A stretch of DNA of 64,000 nt from Nageia nagi. Its lineage: Eukaryota; Pinophyta. The stretch covers positions 182,962,001 through 183,026,000 of the forward strand of contig JBITNC010000001.1 in assembly GCA_050084985.1 (NCBI GenBank), given 5' to 3'. The notes beneath the pieces were generated by a model that was given only the letters and a program-made list of their open reading frames with translations, was not told where the DNA came from and ran no database searches. This document shows, one piece after another, positions 12,563 to 23,085 of this stretch; within the stretch, counting starts at the first letter, position 1, and each line of letters opens with the position of its first letter. Made by a program: the position numbers and the translations under genes.

Positions 12563-13503
12563 GAATAATTATTCTTCACCATAACTATGCTCTTCCTCTC
12601 CATAATTTACAATGTTTCCTTCATGTGCTTTCTTCATTATATATTCATACTCAAGGTGATCAAATTTAAAATAGTACTAGCATTGCATATTTCTTTTATC
12701 TGTACCTCTATTAGCTCCTCTTCTAGAGTGTCTCCCCATTGATGATGATCCTATTTCATTTTTTAAATTTTTCTCTCTTCCTCTTCCTCTTCCAAAATAA
12801 CCTCTTCTTCCTCCTCTTCCAAATCTACCTCTTCCTCTTGCACCTCTACCTTTCCCTTTTCCTTTTCCTTCATTCTCTTTGATTGAGAATCCTTGCTCAT
12901 CATTATTACTTATTCTTGCTCTTGTTCACTTTGACATTCTCTCTTCATTTGATGTGAGAGAGGTATTTTGTATCTTTAATAATAAGTGTAACATGATCAA
13001 ACTTCTCTATCAAGTTTCTCAAAACCTTCTTGATGGAAACCTCCTTTTATGTCTTCTCTCTAAGAGTGGTCATTTTATTGATATGACTTGCACTCTCACA
13101 TAGTAGTTTCTAGCAGTCTCCTTCTCTTCTTGTTTCATGTTCTCAAACTCCCTTCTTAGTGTTTGGATTTTTACTTTTTTCACTTTGAGGCTCCCTTGAT
13201 ATCCTTCTCTCCATACTACCATGCTTCTTAGGCTAAGACATAAGTTGAGATTCTAGGAAAGATGTTCTTATCCAAATCTACTTGTATGAAGGACAAAGCC
13301 ATGGAGTTTTGTCTCTCATTCTTATTTGCTTCTTTCTTTATGTCTACACTCAAGGAACTCCAATCTATAGGATCAATTTAGCTATCTTATACAATATCCC
13401 AATAGCCTTTTCCCTTTAGGAGAGTATTCATCTAGACACTCCAATACTTATAGTCACCTCCATCAAATTCTAGAATGGTGATTGAATTTGAGTTGTTTGC
13501 CAT
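12563..13503 (-). pseudogene. Copia-1 gag (nucleocapsid/capsid) pseudogene
   Basis: A start reading MANNSNSI lies about 40 bp past the primer site on the minus strand and is followed by LEFDGGDYKYW, the typical copia gag opening. Further on come a leucine-rich capsid segment (KVLRNLIEKFDHVTLIIKD), an arginine/glycine-rich tail near 12770-12870 (repeated GRG, GRGG) and a damaged CCHC knuckle near 12640-12690 where cysteines are replaced by tyrosine or a stop. Gag would have coated the RNA in cytoplasmic particles. Stops and frameshifts make it non-functional. Confidence 0.75.
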
Positions 13504-13543
13504 TTCATCTCTTCCTTTTCTTGAACCCAAACTAATCCAAAAA

Positions 13544-13555
13544 GCTTTGATACCA
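13544..13555 (-). promoter_or_regulatory. Copia-1 primer binding site
   Basis: On the minus strand this reads TGGTATCAAAGC, complementary to the 3' end of initiator-Met tRNA, the usual copia primer. It lies two bases inside the 5' LTR. Confidence 0.85.
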
Positions 13556-13557
13556 AA

Positions 13558-14065
13558 TTAAGTTATTAAACACTTTTAAATAAAATGAATTTATCTACAA
13601 TTCAAGTCTACAACTCAAAGTATGAACACACACTCAATAATGAAGGATTGGAATTTAACCAAAAACACCTAAATCTTTATTGAGAATGCAATTCACACAC
13701 TAACACACTTCTAACCTTGGTAATACATCATACAACACATAATATGTCATAAGTAACATTAACCATTTAGCTTACAAGCTAAAAATAAAAAAGAATTAGA
13801 AATGAAACCACCAAAATGAAAAAGAAATGGCACATAAGAAATAGTGCTAGCCGATCGATCGGTTGACTAGCCAGTGGGTTGGTTATGGATTGCACTAATC
13901 AATGGCCTAGTTACAAATTAGACTAATTGGTGGGCCAATTACAAAATGGTCTAACTGGTCTATAATGTATCAGTTTGTAAATAAAGAAGAAGCACTTAAA
14001 ATATTAAGCTTGAATTTCACTTAATTTTGATGTCTTAGGTTGCCTTAAGGTATTCAAAGTCTTCA
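13558..14065 (-). repeat. Copia-1 5' LTR
   Basis: Matches the left LTR across its length apart from an extra block near 13795-13850. The inner terminal TG has become TT. It holds the same 30-bp internal repeats. It also holds an exact 12-bp palindrome, CCGATCGATCGG, at about 13852-13863, in a CpG-poor setting. Confidence 0.85.
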
Positions 14066-14575
14066 CCCCTACATCAGATTACGTAGCTATGGTCAAAAAT
14101 GACAAAGACCTACGTGTTGATTCCAATTTGTCATGATCATCTATAACAAAGAGTAAAAGTAGCAAAAATGTTTGAAAAATGATTTTTATGAATGAAGTTA
14201 AATTAAATCACAAAATGTTTACCTTCAAACTATGTTATCTTAGGTCAACCACACCTTTTTAATCTTGTAAAAACATAAACAGGAGTTTGTTGGGAATCAA
14301 AAATTAAGTCACATTATTTCATCTCTTAAGTTCCACTTTTCTTTTTACTTGAAGGACTCATCGAACTCTTTATTCTTATTTTAGACCTTTAAGCTACATT
14401 AGAATTTTGTAGGTATGAAAATTGGTGATAACTAGCTTTAATATCCATAATCATACTTGCAAATTGCCTCTTACTTCTGGGAGTATCATAAAATTTCCCT
14501 AACAAAATGTTTTAACCATTCCTTTCCATCATCTACATTTGATATCCTAAGAGATGAATGATCAACCTAATATTC

Positions 14576-16330
14576 CTAACCTTGGTAGCTATTAACATGA
14601 GTTGAGGATATGTTGCTAGGAGAATGAATTATATTAGGTGTAGGTGTCATTGTATAGTTAGGAAAATCATTAGTTTTAGCTAACATGTTCATGATTTTAA
14701 ATACATGCTTGCATGTTTTACCTCTAAGCATAAGTGCATGTGTACAAGTCTTCACCTTGAATGGTAACAAGATATTATTTTAACACATCTATTTGACTCT
14801 TCACCTAGTATGAACCAATGATATCTTCATGCGAAACATAATGAGAATAATGTATCATACGAAACTTTTGTATTGCACTCTCTACACTCTTTTTCTTCTT
14901 GTAATTATTTTAAAATCCTAGTGTCTTCAATTTAATTAGATTCATATAATATGGAAAAACTAGTTCAAAAAGCATGCAAAGTAACAAATCCATTCTTCTA
15001 CCACATGTTCTTACCTTTTGACATAGAAATATAGTTTTCAAAGTACAATGACATCACTCTAATATGGTTGAATTTATTTCTTGGTTGGATGGGGAAATTT
15101 TATATAGCATTTCTCCCACATACCTATAATAGAAACTATAGAATCAAAATCATAAATGCTTTACAAATAGAAAAATAATAGTAAAAAACATAAACATGTT
15201 ATGAGTGTACTTACAAATTTTATCAACATCAAACTAATTACCAATAAAGTTATCTATAAAAGCCTTCTTGTTATGGAATTTAGTGTAAAACTCAGATACA
15301 ACTTCTTTCATAGATGCATCATGCTTGCATTTGAAAATTATTTCATCTAACCTTGTAAACATTTTTATTCCAACCTCTTTATTTGATGCCTTCTTATAGA
15401 TATTATTTAACCAAGTTCATTTAACATACTAGACACACAACAAATGCCTACAACCAAACACTTTCTTGGACATATATGCAACAATATAAACCAATTTACT
15501 AGATTAACAAGAGAAAAAAACACTCATAAAATTCAAAACAATTTTAGGTTTAAAATTATTTTCCATATTTTTTTTAACAAAATACAATTCACAAACCTAA
15601 TGGCCTAGATTTTTGTAGCAGCATCATTAGTAAGAAAAGTATTTACATGAAAAGTTGGTTAGTGTTCTAGCTAATGCTTTTTCAATATTTCAAGCCACTT
15701 AGTTATGTCATTAAGAATATTTTTGTATGTGATAATCCAAGCCACAGGTAGACCATTTTGTTGGGAATCAAATACAAGCAATATGTAAAATTGGTACTTC
15801 AATACAAAAAAATTCAGCAATGCATAAAAATTTAGTTATGAATAACTTCAATAATAGAAAAATAGAAAACTATGCAAAAAATCAGCAACACTTACACTAT
15901 ACAAATTTTTACTAAAGGTTGAATCCATTGAAATTATGTTGTTATGGGATAATTCCACCATCTTATCCACCATTCATAATATCGATAACAATTTTTTCAA
16001 TTTCATGGTTAGGATTCTTATATATAAAAAACTTTTCCTTGTTATCCTAGTACCACTAGTTCATAATAGTGGTATCATCTTTAGCCTTCTGCACCTTTTT
16101 GCTCATCAATCTATTGTATATGTTTTGAACATCCATCCTTAAAATATAATGATCTCCAATTGCAAGTATATTTTCAAAATACTCTTGTATAAATTGTACA
16201 TTACATATTGTATCAATTGAAACACCATCTATTAGTAATGATTCAATCAAAGAACTAGTCTCTTTCAACATATGTGGAGAAAAATTGACCCTTCCATTTT
16301 TTGTTTGCTTGTATCATGCACTCCATGGTA
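14576..16330 (-). pseudogene. MULE-type transposase pseudogene with SWIM finger
   Basis: On the minus strand, 15900-15990 reads HNNIISMDSTF, matching the first catalytic Asp block of plant Mutator-like transposases. After a 99-bp sequence with perfect intron borders (GTAAGT at 15895 down to TTGAAG at 15797) the frame resumes as YILLVFDSQQNGLPVAWII, then KWLEILKK and TNDAATKI, the second Asp block. An upstream piece at 16056-16271 carries LRMDVQNIYNRLMSKKVQK. Downstream, 14690-14770 reads CTHALMLRGKTCKHVFKIM, a SWIM-like finger whose second cysteine is replaced. Such proteins bind terminal inverted repeats and cut DNA. Stops and decay make it inactive. No terminal repeats were found. A FAR1-like host gene is less likely given the decay and the setting. 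Confidence 0.65.
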
Positions 16331-17339
16331 GGATTATCCATCAAGTGAAACATATTCAAATTTATTATATGTAATAAATGCAACTTTAGGTAAACTTTTG
16401 AATACCTTAACAACAAAATAACATTGATAACAACTTTTCTTTGTAAAATTTATCTTCCATTTTGGGGGAGGTGGGTCATCTCTCTTATCCTTATAGCCAT
16501 AAGAACACCAATAATTACATAGAAAATAAAATATTTAGAATCATATTACTTGTAAGGATAAGATCATGTAATGTTGAAATTGGGAAGAGAATATTTTCTT
16601 ACATTTCATGTATGATGGCCTTCAATTTGTAATTACCTTGCATACCTTTTTTGTTCTTTTTTCTCACACAAAAACATGCATTGTGCATCAAGATTAGATT
16701 CTTTGCCCTTTTTGAAATCAATTAGCCTATGAAAACTAAATGTATCTTTCCTTCTATGGATAGTATTCTTTTCCAAGTTAAATCATTTCAAAAAAATAGT
16801 TATTTTCTTTGGATATCTTTGACAAGTAGATTAAAAATTCTATTCTATTTCAATGTCATTGTGTTTCAGTTAACCACATAAAATAAAGTATATAAGATGC
16901 ATTATGGTATAGTATAAGGCATTCATTAGTTTCAAACATCCATTTCCCTTAAAATGTGAATTAAAATCTTAAAACACATGAGTTTTTTAATAAGATGCAT
17001 GAGGCAAACACAATTTGATGCAATGCAATAAAAATATTAGTAAAGAATAACCAAAAATACATTATTTACATACACCCAGAGGCCATTTTTTGTATTAATC
17101 TTTAAAATGTGTCAATTTTGGAAGGGTCTTAATAAAATGTTATAGCTAAGAGAAATGTAAACATAGGAATTTGACATCATGCATACTTGTTACATTTTAA
17201 ATATAACTATATTTTATGGAGTAAGTATCTAGAATAATAAGGTTCCCAAAATACTATGTTCCCAAATAACTACTAGCGATACATTGAGTAATAGCAATAC
17301 ATTAAGTAGTACCCAAAAAATGTACACAAAATACTCCTA
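16331..17339. other. AT-rich sequence, no gene seen
   Basis: This may include the N-terminal part of the MULE transposase on the minus strand, but nothing is recognisable. Confidence 0.35.
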
Positions 17340-18200
17340 CTTTTCTGCTCCACTCCCTTGCCATTAGGTGGGCTTCCTAAAAGGGGCATGAATAGTTGCT
17401 CCCCATAGTTGTGCTTGTAGTATTTATTGTACTTTTTATTCACATTATTTGTTTAAAGCCTAGATTCTTATTCTCCCTTGTTTCAAATACCTAGCCTCTA
17501 ACTAAGATTCTTACACTTGGCATCCTCTTGCATTCAGTTTCCAAGACTCTTTCATACACAAGTTTTATCACTCTACCATAAATTGGCCATGGTGCTAAAT
17601 TTGCCTTAAAGTTTCTTATATAAATGCTCATTGAATTGAAAATAAAGAAGGTAAAATTCACTCTATCTATTTTAGGAAAAGCAAAGTGGTTGATAAGACT
17701 AAAATGTAGGGGATAGAGCTTATTTTACCTTCCTTCAATAGTTATTTGTCTCATTAAGGCCTTGGATAGCTCCTTCCAAGGCTTTAGAATGCAATTTTGC
17801 AATACCCTTATCTAAAACTTATCCAAAATGAGCCCTTTCATATAGGTTTGAATGAACTTGTCTCTGACTACAAGCTTATTCACCTTACCTTCCCTTATTA
17901 CTTCTATTCTTACATTTGGTAGGTGGGTTACTTGGGCAATTTTATCTATTGAGAATACTGACTCCAAACCATTGATATTGCAAATACCTTCATTCCAAGA
18001 TTTTGCAACTTCTAGTGAGATTTGTTCATCCTCACCCCTACATGCATTCATAACCTATATAAACCTCCCTTTCAAAGAAGACACCATACTTTTGCATTTT
18101 TCCAAGTCTCCTCTTTTGAGATCAACTCCCTTCTTACCAGGTCTCCACCCATTTTTGAAGCTACAAGATGTTCTAAACTAAAATGTGGGTTATTTTTAAG
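17340..18200 (-). pseudogene. Unidentified plant repeat ORF remnant
   Basis: The minus strand reads open for 79 codons at 17812-18051 (WNEGICNINGLESVFSIDKI, then AQVTHLPN) and resumes after a stop with NCILKPWKELSKALMRQITI, EGR, and after another stop NKLYPLHFSLINHF. The layout 'F.IDKIA..T.LP ... PW.EL.K..M..ITIEGR..LY.HF.L.NHF' is one I associate with a common repeat-borne plant ORF of unknown function. I cannot assign it to a transposon class. It is more GC-rich than its neighbours. The overlapping plus-strand ORFs look like shadows. Confidence 0.4.
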
Positions 18201-19206
18201 ACCTTGATTTCCTTACTTAATTGTTTGGGTGTTTGTCCACTCCTTTCCTAGGCTGATGCTAAATGATGTAATTTTATTTTTAGTTAATGTATGCCATATG
18301 TCACATCATCTCAAAATTTTACTAACAAGCTTTGTAATTATAATCATTATTTATACATTATCATTCTATACTCATGTTCTACATTTTACAATGCTTGATC
18401 TAAAGTGATGGTATTTGTGCTTCAAATATACTCCATTTAAAACCTTTAGAATGTTGAGTTTTCTTTTAAAATCTTATTTGTATGCCATGTTTCATTCTTC
18501 TCTTCATTCATTACTATAACTTTGTTTCCATATATGGTTTTGATGCTATATTCTTCTAAGGGTTTCTCTAGCTTACAAATTTTTCTCATTATAAATGCAA
18601 AAATGGTATAAAAATTTTGATGGGTAAAATTACATCAAAAAACTTAATTATTATTATTTAATAATAAAAACAAAAAATTTGATTTCTTTTAAATAGTAAC
18701 AAATATAAATAATAAATAAATATATATATATATATATATTTCATCAATTTTTTCATATATATATAAAAAATGCAAGCTTTTGTAACTTGTTACAAAGGAT
18801 TTGTAACCTTTGTCAATATAGCAAGATAACATTTTAACTTTCTTGTTAAAAAAAACTTTTATTACAAAAGTCATAAGTTAGATTTTTGTAAGCTTACAAC
18901 TTAGTAAAAAAAATTAGAAGTACTTATTTTTTAAGATCTTAGATTCTTATAATATAGAATAATCTAACTTCAAATACTACTAACATGTTACTAACATAAA
19001 AATGTTAGATCTTAGCCAATTACTCTAGCATAAACATGTTAGTATAGATATTAAATTTCAACTTCAAAATAAGAAATTGAAATAGACTAACTATTGAGGT
19101 TTCAAATAAAATTGAAATATGATTAGGGGATAGGCATACCTTAAATTTTAAGAAGGTTACATCAAAATCATCAAGTAAAAATTTGAGGATACCATAACAA
19201 AGAAGG
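18201..19206. other. AT-rich sequence inside the family-B LTR element, no gene
   Basis: This should be the interior of the element whose 5' LTR is at 19221-19720, but no gag or pol motif is visible. It may be a non-autonomous or truncated element. Confidence 0.4.
18719..18740. repeat. (TA)n microsatellite
   Basis: About eleven uninterrupted TA units lie inside a generally AT-rich, gene-free stretch (18201-19206). Confidence 0.9.
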
Positions 19207-19218
19207 CTCTGATACCAC
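19207..19218 (-). promoter_or_regulatory. Primer binding site of the family-B element
   Basis: The minus strand reads TGGTATCAGAGC, complementary to initiator-Met tRNA, two bases from the LTR end. Confidence 0.85.
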
Positions 19219-19220
19219 TT

Positions 19221-19720
19221 GATGGAATTGAAAGATTCCATGTAACCAAGATCATCTTAAAGTTTTTCCAACAAATATACCATTCATTTATCTATCAATG
19301 CATGAAATAATCACACAAAAGATAACACACTATGTATAATGGTTCCTTCATCTCTTAAAACTACATCTATTTTGAACCATTATTTTATTACTTTCTCAAA
19401 AGATGACTCTCCTATAAATTCTTAACAAAGCTCCTATAGGAGCATCTCTACAAGACAAGTATTACCATGATTTATCAAGTTAGATCAAGTTACATAATGA
19501 GAAGAGTACCTCTATATTTATAAGAACTAACCCACCCTTTAACCTTCCTTTTAACCAAGGGTAAGGATAAAGGTGTTTCTATATTTATCCTCTTTCTATA
19601 CTTATTCCTCTTTTTATTTTAATTCTCTTAATACTTTAAGGTATCTAAAGATACTTTAAACATTAAGTGAATTTATATTAAAGAGAAATATTACACAATA
19701 TTACATTACAATTTCCAACA
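19221..19720 (-). mobile_element. Family-B copia-type 5' LTR
   Basis: A 500-bp LTR reading, on the minus strand, TGTTGGAAATTGTAATG to TTCAATTCCATCA. It matches 5247-5717. It abuts the primer site at 19207-19218, so it is the 5' LTR of an element extending to lower coordinates. No 3' LTR was found. On its right side it directly adjoins Copia-2 coding sequence at 19721, so this element probably inserted into, or truncated, Copia-2. Confidence 0.75.
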
Positions 19721-20527
19721 AGTGGGATACTTTGAAGCATCTAAGGCCTATAGATGTTATGATCCACTAAGTGGTAAGATTCATATCAATAGAGATGTGA
19801 TTTTTAAAGAAGGGGACATAATCAATAAAGAAAATGGTGCTAAAGACACCACTATTGAATTCCAACTTGATGAAGATTGTGAAACTTCTCACAATACTAT
19901 AGCTTCTCTTCAACCTTCATCACCATCTTCACCAAATACTAGCTCACCATAGTAGGCACAACCAAACTCATCTCCAACTACTCATACTCTATCAACCAAA
20001 AATAAATGGACAAGTGACCACTATCATCCTTCATCATTGATGCTGGACAAAGAGCTCAATAAAAGAATTACTTGATCATAAACTAAAGCTGAAAATTAAG
20101 AGGTAAATACCTCTTATGCATTAATGTATTCATTTATTGAGCCTTCTTCATATACTAAAGTTGCTACTAATAAGGATTAGAAAAAATTCATTAAAGGTGA
20201 GATTGAGCAAATCCAAAAGAATTATGCTTGAGAGCTTATGCCTTCTTCTAAAGATAAAAAGGTAATTGATGTCAAGTGGATTTATAAATTGAAGCATAAT
20301 CCTGATGGAAGTATTATAAATCATAAAGCCAATCTAGTTGCTAAAGGATATGCTCAAAAGGAAGGGCTAGATTATTATGAGAATTATTAGAGAATGTGAG
20401 ATCTCTTCTTGCACTTGCCTCTTATTTTGGATTGAAAATCTATTAGATGAATGTAAAATCCACCTTTCTAAATGGATATTTGAAGGAGGTTGTTTATGTT
20501 AAGTAGCTCAAAGGATTTATTATTCTT
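19721..20527 (+). pseudogene. Copia-2 integrase end and start of reverse transcriptase (part 1)
   Basis: Opens in mid-protein with GYFEASKAYRCYDPLSGKIH and NRDVIFKEGD, the C-terminal signature of copia integrase. After a serine/proline-rich linker, the reverse transcriptase begins near 20200 (VIDVKWIYKLKHNPDGSI, then LVAKGYAQKEGLDYYE). After a frameshift near 20385 it continues to VYVKQLKGFIIL at 20527. It is cut there by the PMD-1 insertion, and the protein resumes at 28622. The N-terminal part (gag, protease, most of integrase) is missing because the family-B LTR abuts it. Stops and shifts are present. Confidence 0.85.
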
Positions 20528-21404
20528 TGTTTACAAATAAAATTGAGCGTGTAAATAAATAAACAAGAAAATATCTACAAACTCAATATTATCTGTATTT
20601 AAGCTACGGATAGCGATTTATTCTAGATAACAATAAATAACAACATAACCAATTAAGAAGTGTAATTGTACCAACCAAGATTGTGATTTGTGTACTTACC
20701 TCATGAAATGTACCTGACAACAAAAGATGTAGATATTGGTGATGTACTGATGATGAGCTACCTTTCCAACAACATCGTGACCTGTAAGGATGCCAAAAGA
20801 GGACCGTAGGTAGTCTGTTTCAATGATATAAGAGCACCAGCAGTGTTCTTCTGTTCACAAAGGAGCACGGTGGCCTTTGTTCTATAGTTTTTGACCCTTG
20901 ATTAAGTCCAAAAATTCAATATAGATGTCTCAGATAGCAATGTGATATCAGAATTGATCATAGATGTCAGGATAGCTTGCGTAAGGAAGCACACAAACCA
21001 CAACCTTGTAGGTGGTACCGAGAGATACCTTAAGGGGTAGCCACTTACAAGACCATACACGGGATCATGTGTATCCTTGTTATTGTGGACTTACTATTAG
21101 ATCCCTTATTTATATAGACAATAGATAATACCGCCCATAGGTCGGCGTGCATCCACATAAATAAGGTTAATTCACAAGATTTAAGATAAACACATCAATA
21201 AACAAGATAATTCATGCAATACTCAAGATAAACCATGCAATATTCAAGATAACCCATGCAATATTTAAGATAACCCATGCAATATTCATATTCAAGCCAA
21301 ACATTGATATTATCACTTTAATCCATTCAAGACATATAGTTAGGCCAAGCATATTTCATTAATTTATTGATTTAAAAATATAAAATCATTTTTATGTGTT
21401 AACA
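20528..21404 (-). repeat. PMD-1 3' LTR
   Basis: Begins TGTTTACAAATAAAATTGAG and ends TTATGTGTTAACA. Near its right end is a run of four roughly 21-bp repeats of the form ATAACCCATGCAATATTCAAG (about 21208-21292). It differs from the other LTR at about 37 sites by eye, essentially all transitions, plus two or three single-base indels. Almost all differences lie in the first 620 bp. Confidence 0.93.
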
Positions 21405-21420
21405 GATGCCCCACTTTGGA
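21405..21420 (-). promoter_or_regulatory. PMD-1 polypurine tract
   Basis: The minus strand reads CCAAAGTGGGGCATC directly before the 3' LTR, the usual plus-strand primer position in Ty3/gypsy elements. Confidence 0.85.
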
Positions 21421-21769
21421 TGTGAAATCGAAAGAAACATGAGGTGACTTGAGATTTTGCATTCAAAGTAAAAACATAATATCATAGTGAATAATTTTGA
21501 TAAGCAATGATAAACATTAACCATTCTGAATGTAAACAATATCATGATAAAGCTTATTAGTACTAGATATAGGTTGAGAAAACTCCCTTTTGATATTACC
21601 TTAGGCATGCTTGCCCCTTGCATTTTGCTGTAGGAGGTGATAGCTTGATATATCTGATAATCTGATAATCTTACTGCGATGCTGATGACCCAAGACAACA
21701 AACTTGACAACACACATGATAATGACAGGACAGATGACTTGACCACACATGTCGATTGGACGACAACTT

Positions 21770-21945
21770 GACAAGACCACATCATAAGACAAAACATGAT
21801 AACACATGAAAACACACATGACCAACTCACAAGACAAGACATGATAACACACATGATCAACTCATAAGACATGATAACACACATGACCAACTCATAAGAT
21901 AAGACATGATAACACACATGACAACACATGATAACCATAACCACA
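21770..21945. repeat. Short tandem repeats, about 35 bp (tier 1)
   Basis: The phrase ACACATGACCAACTCACAAG followed by ACATGATAAC recurs four to five times with internal deletions. This is the first of three adjoining arrays between the polypurine tract and the PMD gene. The minus-strand ORFs over it (such as 21399-21968) are rich in the same Cys-Val-Ile-Met-Ser phrase and are repeat artefacts. Confidence 0.75.
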
Positions 21946-21953
21946 CATAGGGG

Positions 21954-22435
21954 AGAGCTAAGTTCCACACAACTGAGCCTTCACACCAAGAGGTGTACTC
22001 CAATTGCATAAGAACTGAACTCTGCAAAACAATGATAAGCTGATATGTGAGAGCTAAGTTCCACACAACTAAGCCTTCACACCAAGAGGTGTACTCCAGT
22101 TGCATAAGAACCAAACTCTGCAAAACAATGATAAGCTAATATGTGAGAGCTAAGTTCCACACAACTGAGCCTTCGCACCAAGAGGTGTACTCCAGTTACA
22201 TAGGAACCAAACTCTACAAAACAAGTCATAAGCTGATATATGAGAGCTAAGTTCCACACAACTGAGCCTTCACACCAAGAGGTGTACTGTAGTTGTATAA
22301 GAACTGAACTTTGCAAAATAAGTGATAAGCTGATATATGAGAGCTAAGTTCCACACAACTAAGCCTTCGCACCAAGAGGTGTACTACAATTGTATAAGAA
22401 CCAAACTCCACAAAACAAGTGATAAACTGATGAAG
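21954..22435. repeat. Tandem array, 96-97-bp unit, five copies (tier 2)
   Basis: Units start with AGAGCTAAGTTCCACACAAC at 21954, 22050, 22146, 22243 and 22340, giving periods of 96, 96, 97 and 97 bp. Each runs through 'gccttc.caccaagaggtgtact' and 'ataagaacc.aactctgcaaaacaa' to 'gataagctgatat'. Copies differ mostly by transitions. Confidence 0.92.
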
Positions 22436-23085
22436 CTGACACTCCACCAAGAGGCATGATAAACTAATAATGGGAGCTGGAACTCCACTCATAAGCATGA
22501 TAAGCGGATATCGAGAGCTGAACTCCACTCATAGGCACATGATAAGCTGACAAGGGGAGCTAAAACTCCACTCATAAGCACATGATAAGCTAATAATGGG
22601 AGCTGTAACTCCTCTCATAAGTACGATAAGCTAATCACAGGAGCTAGGACTCCACTCATAAGCATGATAAGCTGATCACGGGAGCTAGAATCCACTCATA
22701 GGCACATGATAAGCTGATAAGGGGAGCTAAAAATCCACTCATAAGCATGATAAGCTGATCACGGGAGCTGGGAATCCACTCATAGGCACATGATAAGCTG
22801 ACTATGGGAGCTAGGACTCCACTCACAAGCATGATAATCTGACCATGAGAGTTGGAACTCCACTCGCAAGCATGATAATCTAACCATGGGAGCTGGAACT
22901 CCACCCACAAGCATGATAATCTGACCACGGGAGCTGGGACTCCACTCACAAGCATGATAATCTGACCATGGGAGCTGGGACTCCACTCACAAACATGATA
23001 ATCTGACCACTGGAGCTGGAACTCCACTCATAAGCATGATATCTAACCACAGGAGCTGGAACTCCACTCATAAGCATGATAAGTT
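22436..23085. repeat. Tandem array, about 40-bp unit, about 16 copies (tier 3)
   Basis: The unit is GGGAGCTGGAACTCCACTCA followed by TAAGCATGATAAGCTGATCAC, with variants 'aggcacatgataagctgac' and 'caagcatgataatctgacc'. I count 16 starts by eye. It shares 'gataagctga' and 'gagct' with tier 2, so the two arrays may be related by expansion of one segment. Confidence 0.9.

Larger units (their letters stand above)
9026..14065 (-). mobile_element. Copia-1: complete, decayed Ty1/copia element
   Basis: A 5.0-kb minus-strand element. Both ends are LTRs, flanked by the target duplication CCCCT at 9021-9025 and 14066-14070. Reading on the minus strand, the order is 5' LTR, initiator-Met primer site, gag, protease, integrase, reverse transcriptase and RNase H, polypurine tract, 3' LTR. 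This is the standard copia order. The two LTRs have diverged clearly (442 versus 508 bp, with indels and many substitutions) and the polyprotein has many stops and shifts, so the insertion is old and cannot move by itself. Confidence 0.92.

Noticed and set aside
21399-23027. Several overlapping minus-strand ORFs of 68-189 codons with repeated Cys/Trp-rich phrases
   Set aside because: They are produced by tandem arrays whose unit lengths keep a frame open. The phrases repeat with the DNA unit, and no start, family match or codon pattern supports a protein.
21954-23085. CRISPR-like appearance of regularly spaced repeats
   Set aside because: The units are contiguous and diverged with no unique spacers, and they lie inside a plant LTR element.
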